Part shown: positions 59,201 through 64,000 of the stretch, piece by piece
Position numbering within the stretch: position 1 is the stretch's first letter
How the letters are laid out: every line of letters begins with the position of its first letter
DNA from: SG8-30 sp963695155
Lineage (GTDB): Bacteria; Pseudomonadota; Gammaproteobacteria; Steroidobacterales; Steroidobacteraceae
DNA length: 64,000 bases
Direction of reading: 5' to 3'
Assembly: GCA_963695155.1 (NCBI GenBank)
Contig: CAVOGD010000006.1
Location: 124,001-188,000 of the forward strand
The notes under the pieces: model-generated
What the model saw: the letters and a program-made list of their open reading frames with translations, nothing else
Told to the model about the DNA's origin: nothing
Database searches by the model: none
Program-made: the position numbers and the translations under genes

Positions 59201-61453
59201 AACGACCTTGGTCGCCACCAACGCCCCGCCACGCGCGAAGGTTGGCGGCGCATCGACGCACATGACGACAGGGCCATAGGCCGAACCGCAGTTCCACACA
59301 TTGAATCCGCCGAGGCGCTTGCCGGGTCCCAGGAAGGTCTCGGCGGACGCCGTGACGTCAAAGCCCGCGTTCGCGTAGTAGCTGATCCAGGCGTTGACTA
59401 TGCCCTTGAAGCCCACGCCAAAAGACTGACCCGGCGGGCCTGACGTGTCTGGTGTCAGGCGGCCTTCAAACAGCGTCAGGTTGGGTGCAGTGGCGGCGTT
59501 CGATTGGTTGAACGTGTAGAACCGCCTGGGTCCGGTGCCGGCGGGCGCGAATGTGTCCTCGGCCGCCTCCGGACTGTTGCCCCAGGCGAAGCGCACCGTT
59601 GTCGAGGCAACGTCCGGCGCATCGGAAGTCTGCTGCTGGACCGAACCCTCAAGGGCCGCCGCGCCGGCGGCGACGACCCGCGCCGCGGCGTTGCGCTTGG
59701 CAAGATCCGCGGTCGTGCTGGTGACGCTGAAGGCGGGTTCGATGTCGATGATTTCCGCGCTGTCGCCCAGCACGTAGTCAGGCGGATAGCTCTGCGGATT
59801 GCTGGGCACCGGCAACTGCTCGGTAATCTTGTACGGCGCCGCCACGACACCCAGCGTCGAGTGATGCGAGACGCGCACGGCGCCCAATGCTTCGACCAGT
59901 TGATTCAGGCGCGCGAACTGTGCCAGCCAGCTCGCGGCGGTCTTCTGGCGCGCGAAATCGCCCGCCGGCGTCGGGTAGTCGGGAATGCAGTGATCGCACG
60001 CCTGCCAGCCGACGGACACCTGCCGGTGCAGCGCCTTGTCCTCGACACGCTCGCCGCTCCACTTGGCGAGCAACTCCGGGCCGGTGTCGCCCCAGCCGTG
60101 CAGGATCGCGATGGGCAGTTGCACGCCGAGCGTGCGGGTGATGGTGCGATCACCATAGCTGCCATTGAGCGCCCCGCCGCCGGCTGCCGCCGCGTACGGA
60201 GGATCGGTCGCGAGCGTCAGGTGCATGGATGCCATATTGGCGATGGTGTGGCTCTGGCTCACGTGCTCGGTGACGAGCCGGTCGTCGAGCAGGAGCTTCA
60301 GCCTGAAAGCGTCGCCATAGTCGCTGGTCGAGATGATGTTGTCGGCGTCGAAATTGCTGTCGAGGCCCAGCCGGCGCCCGTATACCTCGTCAACGAAAAA
60401 GGTGAAATCGAAGGCGGTAGTCCCGGGCGCGCCGGCGTATTGCGCCTTGACCCCCAGACGCGAGCGATACTGATCCGGAATGTCGCCCGTCCAGGTGCGC
60501 TGGATCGACGGCGAGTACGGCAACGCAGTCTGGCGCAGCGTTCCTTCGTATCGCTGGATAAACTTCCCGCCGACAACTTCCTCGAGCGGCTTCGTGAAGT
60601 GGCTGTTCTTCAGGCTCGTGAGCAGCGTCGTGGACCAGTTCTGCAGCGTGGCAGCGAGGCTCCCGTCGTTCAGATCGCGAATGTAGGGAACACCCGACTG
60701 CGTACCGCTCTGCATGGCCGTGGTCGCGGCCGTGTAAGCGCTTCCGCTGGAGAAACCCATCTCCGTCGCAAGATTGAGGCCGGCCTGCCAATCATGCGGC
60801 TTGTACGACGGATCGAAGGCGTACCAGGTGGCGCCAATCTGCACGTCCACCCAGATGTGACTCAGCAGCGCCGTGTTGACACTGCCGGTCAGCGTGCAAT
60901 TCGCATCGGTTGAACCGTTGATCGTGGCCGGAATGCCGCCCGCGGAAAGGAGCTGGCACGCAGCCTTGGCGTCGGTGATGCCGCTCCAGGCGTGGAACTG
61001 CGTGCCGTTCAAGGTGATCGTGCCGGCCTGGTAACGCGCGGGGACATTCGCCTCGCGCAGCAACTCGACCATCAGGTGCGCCTGGTCGAAAGGCGTTCCC
61101 GAGCGATCGATGAGCGCGCCCAGCGCGCCTTTCGCAAGGCCATAGCGGAACTCGACCGCGATGTGGTTACGGACGAACTGGTAGATCAGGTCCGGGTCGT
61201 TCTTCAGCGCGCGCGCCAGCTCCTTGAGCTCCGGCTGCAGCACCCAGGGATTCGACGTACCGGGACCGCGTGTGTGAGTTGTCCCAGCGCCGTACCAGGT
61301 ATTGGCGGCGGCGGGATCGACGCGGCCGCTGTTCAGGACCTTGGCGACCGGCAGCGCGGTCTGCGCGAAGGCCGAGCTGCCGGCCAGCACTGCGCAAGCA
61401 GCGGCAAGCCCGGCCAGCGCGCGGGGAACCAGCCTTGGCCTGCGCGTCAGCAC
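56228..61453 (-). CDS. Large secreted Rhs/YD-repeat protein with transglutaminase-like N-domain, C-terminally cut
   Basis: 1741 aa. A signal peptide (ALAGLAAACAVLAGSSAFAQ) leads to a transglutaminase-like domain (about 60-215) with LVELLREANVPARYQAG and HIWVDVQIGATWYAFDPSY. The catalytic Cys position reads Pro (GTPFDQA), so it is probably non-enzymatic. A long beta-rich region follows, then YD repeats from about 1150 to the end. GTG at 61453 overlaps the upstream stop (GTGCTGA). A one-base deletion near 56260 ends it in RCPTTGPQGS; the natural continuation (ALSYDWASRLLSL) is in the next frame. Its tip is the separate nuclease ORF downstream. Confidence 0.82.
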   Translation of the reverse strand: MLTRRPRLVPRALAGLAAACAVLAGSSAFAQTALPVAKVLNSGRVDPAAANTWYGAGTTHTRGPGTSNPWVLQPELKELARALKNDPDLIYQFVRNHIAVEFRYGLAKGALGALIDRSGTPFDQAHLMVELLREANVPARYQAGTITLNGTQFHAWSGITDAKAACQLLSAGGIPATINGSTDANCTLTGSVNTALLSHIWVDVQIGATWYAFDPSYKPHDWQAGLNLATEMGFSSGSAYTAATTAMQSGTQSGVPYIRDLNDGSLAATLQNWSTTLLTSLKNSHFTKPLEEVVGGKFIQRYEGTLRQTALPYSPSIQRTWTGDIPDQYRSRLGVKAQYAGAPGTTAFDFTFFVDEVYGRRLGLDSNFDADNIISTSDYGDAFRLKLLLDDRLVTEHVSQSHTIANMASMHLTLATDPPYAAAAGGGALNGSYGDRTITRTLGVQLPIAILHGWGDTGPELLAKWSGERVEDKALHRQVSVGWQACDHCIPDYPTPAGDFARQKTAASWLAQFARLNQLVEALGAVRVSHHSTLGVVAAPYKITEQLPVPSNPQSYPPDYVLGDSAEIIDIEPAFSVTSTTADLAKRNAAARVVAAGAAALEGSVQQQTSDAPDVASTTVRFAWGNSPEAAEDTFAPAGTGPRRFYTFNQSNAATAPNLTLFEGRLTPDTSGPPGQSFGVGFKGIVNAWISYYANAGFDVTASAETFLGPGKRLGGFNVWNCGSAYGPVVMCVDAPPTFARGGALVATKVVGGEVAEVAHIVTNLYHTNKGGGVAGDPGREQTWDPAEAADVLKDKFVDRSSALGVDVKTGQPSAATPSLEIGSGEFPNSLTAQFIYRGGTDETQTFGLNPRAPDWTVRGWTNNWDIQFTLSSSALESLGESSPLAATRAIAALKAALDIQSGTAAPARDVASMLALDWWLAALPANVATARRGLDAMQFVRLADGMFMPPPGRGAHSLVQTGSRAKVKDICTTTGSPPSGNPEAISRGWEGDNVSFALTYPGGDVMTFDWYESRYGTGLYVGPGGTIPACERIMGYRVTNWTFPYGPVITFQTYGDRVTRATNSTGRFVDLLSYGVTDSQNRSMTFNASGVWTDLTSGQWKFEQQAEIPVSDSTRPTPFKRLIKLYEPVNTSQAALEYTYDATSRVKEAKDAVAVQQPSQRGPYKFYLAPGARAEREDPAGGSYVVDFDTEGRAVKHTDEIGRVVRTAHDGRGRVTERLWPEDNRTRFAYDARDNTVELRQLPKGCSTEPCNPAALKIEAGWHTNWNKPLWIKDAKTFQTDFEYFETGNGKSLLKKAIRPAPVGTTPRPEYEFTYNNRGQVLTADDPTDLRTSHTYHATSGDRLSTTTATGTSAAATTNFAFDAIGNLTATTDARANVVEHQYDTMRRRTQTRYHNGGIGAALVAAERTSHDLNGRAWKDEAGTAFAGATTVSAWQMVAERTFTPTSKVATEKNGAGETTSTAYDPVDRPLIITDPVGRRIAFRYNLAAETLCEWRGWGGGTAPANCTFDPATFTGAGPARYAEYAYSPNGQRITIKDANNNLSTLEYDGFDRLSKLRFPVTTSGAGSSSATDFERYEYDPNGNRELLVKRDGREIRFEFDPLNRLKRTYYPNGGATEVHRKYDLAGRPEFARLVSASGEGIDYTYDVARRLKTEVSFGRTLTFDYDLTNNRTKLTWPDANFVQYDYDPMNRVTKVRENGASSGIGVLAIYAYDPLSRRTGITRGNAANVRCPTTGPQGS

Positions 61454-62286
61454 CAGAACTCCCCACAGTCCGGGTCTTCCTCGAAGAACTCCGCGACCAT
61501 GACCGTGGCGTTCGCCGTTCCGCCCTGGCCGTCCGAGATCCAATAGCGCACGACTTTGTAGATCGGAGTGGTGCCCGTCACCATGAGGTACTGCCCATTC
61601 ACGACCGAAACGGCGCAGCCGGCTGATTCGCAAACCGCATTCGTGATCGTGAGCAGATCGCCGTCCGCATCGACATCATTGGTCAGCACGTAAACCGGCA
61701 CGGTCTCAAACACTGTGTAAGTGCCCCAGACTTCGTCATTGACCGCGACCGGTGCTGCATTGGCATTGATCGTGCCGCTCGCCTGCGCCGTCTGGATGAC
61801 TGCGCCATTGGTCGGGCTGGAGAGGTTCGCAAACACGTTGACGCCGCCGCTCGGCACGCTGCCGACAGTCGTATTGACGGCGAAGGATTTCTCGAAGTCG
61901 CCGGCGATGAAGGTCAGCGATCCCGAGCTTGCCGTGTAATGCGTGCCCGCGATCGCAGTCCCGTTCGCGGTCGCATAGTTGACGGCGTTGGTCGCGTTGA
62001 TCGGTCCCAGGCGGCGAACTTTGAACGTGAGCGGCGTCCCGGCGCGGACCTGCGCGGCGTTGTCGATCACAAAGCCGGGGACGCCGCAGGAAACTATGGT
62101 CGTCGTGAGCTGCTTGCGATTGCCCGCCGCATCGTATGTGTAAGAGACCAACCGGTTCTGGTTCGCAAAGCACGCAGAGGCGAGGCGGCCGAGTGCATCG
62201 TACTGGTACTGGACGGCATCGCCGGCAGCCGACAGCGCCGCGCCGAGCAGCGCAGCGGTCGCAAGCGCCTTAATCGAGGGATTCAC
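61447..62286 (-). CDS. Secreted YD-repeat / Calx-beta protein
   Basis: 279 aa, GTG start. Signal peptide (ALATAALLGAALSAAG), two YD repeats (YQYDALGRL, YTYDAAGNR), a Calx-beta-like domain (about 75-165, YATANGTAIAGTHYTASSGSLTF) and a cadherin-like end (TNDVDADGDLLTI). It is coupled to the large Rhs gene by a 7-bp overlap. Extracellular, possibly a partner or donor of the Rhs shell. Confidence 0.72.
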   Translation of the reverse strand: MNPSIKALATAALLGAALSAAGDAVQYQYDALGRLASACFANQNRLVSYTYDAAGNRKQLTTTIVSCGVPGFVIDNAAQVRAGTPLTFKVRRLGPINATNAVNYATANGTAIAGTHYTASSGSLTFIAGDFEKSFAVNTTVGSVPSGGVNVFANLSSPTNGAVIQTAQASGTINANAAPVAVNDEVWGTYTVFETVPVYVLTNDVDADGDLLTITNAVCESAGCAVSVVNGQYLMVTGTTPIYKVVRYWISDGQGGTANATVMVAEFFEEDPDCGEFWC

Positions 62287-62713
62287 TGAGGGCTCCCGAG
62301 GGTCTCGGGCGCGATCGCGCCCAGGCATCGTGCGCGTCGCACATGGCTTCCGGACTCAAGCCATAGAGCTCCTGTATGAAGCTGCGGCTGTGGCCGTCGA
62401 GGCGGCGCAGCCGGGCGCAACGCGCGCCGATCCCGGCGGCGGCACGATCCAGCGAAACCGGACAGGAAACCACTTGAAACCCGACCGCGGTGAACCGGCG
62501 CGCGTCCTTGCGCCGCACCGCGAATCCCAGCTTGCCGCCGGTGCGGTCGGTCTTGACGAGGCAGACTGCCGCGCTCTCCTGGACCGCGGCGGGCAAAGCG
62601 AAAGGCGCGATCAGCAAGAGCGCAAAGGCCAGCGCCATCAGGCGCGGGAAATGACGCAGGCGCAACCTTGGCGCGGAGAATCTCGAAGCGCTACCGCCCG
62701 GCATGGTTTCCAT
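62270..62713 (-). CDS. Small secreted hypothetical protein
   Basis: 147 aa. A basic start, then a hydrophobic stretch (LMALAFALLLIAPFALPAA) as signal peptide, and a 100-residue mature part with five or more Cys/Arg-rich segments. Its end overlaps the next gene by 17 bp, making a three-gene operon with the YD/Calx-beta and Rhs genes. The start may be the second ATG (62704). Not recognised. Confidence 0.55.
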   Translation of the reverse strand: METMPGGSASRFSAPRLRLRHFPRLMALAFALLLIAPFALPAAVQESAAVCLVKTDRTGGKLGFAVRRKDARRFTAVGFQVVSCPVSLDRAAAGIGARCARLRRLDGHSRSFIQELYGLSPEAMCDAHDAWARSRPRPSGALSESLD

Positions 62714-62948
62714 CGCTTGGACCCTGCCGCCCGCGCAGTCGGGCTGCCGATACCATCCCGCTACCAGGCGTGCCCGTCAACAGATTTCGACGGTCGCCGG
62801 CACCTGAGTCAGGTCCTCGCGCTCAGCCGGAAAATATTTCGTCTGAAGGTGAGACTACTGGCCGGGTCGCGGCACTAGATACAGATGGTGCAAACCAAAT
62901 CGGGTCGATTGGCCTTGGGCGAAGGCGCGGGAATATTCGCGTCCGCAC
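62714..62948. other. Promoter region of the second Rhs operon
   Basis: No gene. A TTGACG -35 on the minus strand (62780-62775) is followed 19 bp later by TGGTAT, a plausible but weak promoter about 50 bp before the operon. The remainder lies downstream of the integrase stop. Confidence 0.35.
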
Positions 62949-64000
62949 TCATCTCCGCAGCCGCCGGACCTTTGATTCGACCTGTGCGCCAATGATCGGG
63001 AGATTCGCCCTGATCGCATCCGCGACGTGAGAAGGCGCCAGATGGGCATAGTGCCGATCGACCATTCGCGTGTCCGAGTGGCCAAGCGCCTCAGCGACAA
63101 TCGCCAGCGGAGTTCCGTGCTGCACGAGCAGGCTTGCGTAGGTGTGCCGCAGCGCGTGGAACCCAATCGGCGGCTTGATCTTGGCAGCGGTGCAGGCCTC
63201 CCGCATCGGGCGCTTTTGGTCCTGCAGACCCCAGGGCAATCCGTCGGGACGCGTCAGCAAAAGCTCGCCCGGCTCCCGCCCCGCCGTCATGGCATCCAAG
63301 GCAGCTCGCCCCTCATCGGTCAGCGGAACGCGCCTTGGTTTTCCGCTCTTGCTCTCGGCAATCAGCAGATAGCCGGAGCGCGAGTCGTAGTCTCCGACCC
63401 GCAGCGCCCGCAGCTCGCCCCATCGGGCGCCCGTCAGTAATGCCGTCTCGACCACGTGCCGGAAAACAGACTGGCAGGCATTCAGCAATCGGCCACATTC
63501 CGCAACGGTCAGCCATTGCAGCCGTGCCGAGTCCGCCCCCTTGAAGCGGCGCAGATTCCGCCACCCCTCGTCCGACGCGACCCGACCATCCCGGTAGGCC
63601 TTGTTCAGGCAGGCCTTTACGACGTTCATGATTCGATTCAGCGTGGCTTTCCGGCGTCGCCTTTGTTCCGCTGGATCCACGCCAGCAGAACCTGCCACCC
63701 GCGCCTTCCTGCGCCGCCCCTTCGGTCGCTGCTTCTCGGCCCAGGTCAGCCAGCGATCAAAGTCTCCCGGCTTGAGGGTCGCTACTTCATGGCCTTCGAA
63801 GAACGGCACCAGATATGCACGTAGCTTCCATTCCGCGTCGCGAGCGCTTCTTGTGTGCAGCTTGGCCCACGCGAGATAGTCCTCGACCGCCTGAACAACT
63901 TTGTACTGCCTGGAACGCTGGACTTCGGAGAGCTCGCCGCCTAGCCGTGCGGACGCCTGGAAGTAGCTCAGGACACCGGCGTTGTCCGATTCGCTGTAAT
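62949..64000 (-). CDS. Tyrosine site-specific integrase, 5' end outside window
   Basis: At least 350 aa, open to the window edge. Core-binding domain (YKVVQAVEDYLAWAK, then WKLRAYLVPFF), catalytic Arg in LLTGARWGEL, the HALRHTYA box, LGHSDTRMVDRHYAHL with the catalytic His and Tyr. A GTG at 63809 is not the start because the family N-terminus continues upstream. It shares the layout of the first integrase and probably serves a second element adjoining the first. Confidence 0.93.
   Translation of the reverse strand, partial: YSESDNAGVLSYFQASARLGGELSEVQRSRQYKVVQAVEDYLAWAKLHTRSARDAEWKLRAYLVPFFEGHEVATLKPGDFDRWLTWAEKQRPKGRRRKARVAGSAGVDPAEQRRRRKATLNRIMNVVKACLNKAYRDGRVASDEGWRNLRRFKGADSARLQWLTVAECGRLLNACQSVFRHVVETALLTGARWGELRALRVGDYDSRSGYLLIAESKSGKPRRVPLTDEGRAALDAMTAGREPGELLLTRPDGLPWGLQDQKRPMREACTAAKIKPPIGFHALRHTYASLLVQHGTPLAIVAEALGHSDTRMVDRHYAHLAPSHVADAIRANLPIIGAQVESKVRRLRR

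Overview
The window is bacterial chromosome from a high-GC proteobacterium, most likely a gammaproteobacterium. The evidence is gene order: rpsF-rpsR-DUF2232-rplI-dnaB-alr and (queG/nnrD)-tsaE-amiB-mutL-miaA-hfq-hflX-hflK-hflC-yjeT-purA are the classic gammaproteobacterial arrangements. The very high GC, the acyl-CoA reductase/wax synthase pair and the phasin hint at a lineage such as Steroidobacterales, Nevskiales or an oil-associated relative. That placement is inference from order and composition only.

Bases 1-33.9 kb are dense core chromosome. A Ser/Thr kinase-PP2C phosphatase-FHA operon (1-2316) converges on the ribosomal protein/dnaB/alr operon (2389-7069). A degenerate Doc toxin with an AbrB-type antitoxin follows, then rlmB and rnr, and a tRNA-Leu. 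A lipid-storage block (11.4-18.4 kb) holds a two-domain fatty acyl-CoA reductase, a divergent wax ester synthase/DGAT, a TPR protein, a phasin, a patatin and one unrecognised gene. Then comes the purA-to-nnrD block, in which mutL carries a one-base frameshift. Next are queG (whose C-terminus runs into palindromic repeats), a deoxynucleoside kinase, folK and pcnB with an unusual acidic insert. The core ends at tRNA-Glu(CTC), 33818-33893.

From tRNA-Glu onward the DNA is accessory and of lower GC. A 50-bp direct repeat of the tRNA 3' end (33845-33894 and 50635-50684) bounds a 16.8-kb integrative element. It carries a tyrosine integrase at its right end, repeated TACGGAA heptamers near both ends, a toxin-antitoxin module at each end, and an Rhs locus between them. 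That locus has one complete secreted SpvB/TcdB-type Rhs protein (1982 aa) plus its putative immunity gene. It is followed on the same strand by a series of displaced cassettes, each with an Rhs-core fragment, a variable C-terminal tip and a small, mostly membrane, putative immunity gene. Almost every core-to-tip connection in these displaced cassettes is broken by a different lesion: an in-frame stop, an amber codon directly abutting a GTG, a 75-bp hairpin insertion, or loss of the core.

Beyond the second att copy lies what looks like a second element (50.7 to beyond 64 kb). It holds a MobA/MobL relaxase with a textbook MOBQ-type oriT hairpin, an orphan Rhs tip with a phospholipase-like motif, a second Rhs system (small secreted protein, YD/Calx-beta protein, 1741-aa Rhs and a PD-(D/E)XK-like toxin tip cut off by two compensating indels), and a second tyrosine integrase running off the window. 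Together these look like mobilisable, tRNA-targeted carriers of Rhs toxin/immunity cassettes. The core genes upstream are conventional housekeeping and storage functions.
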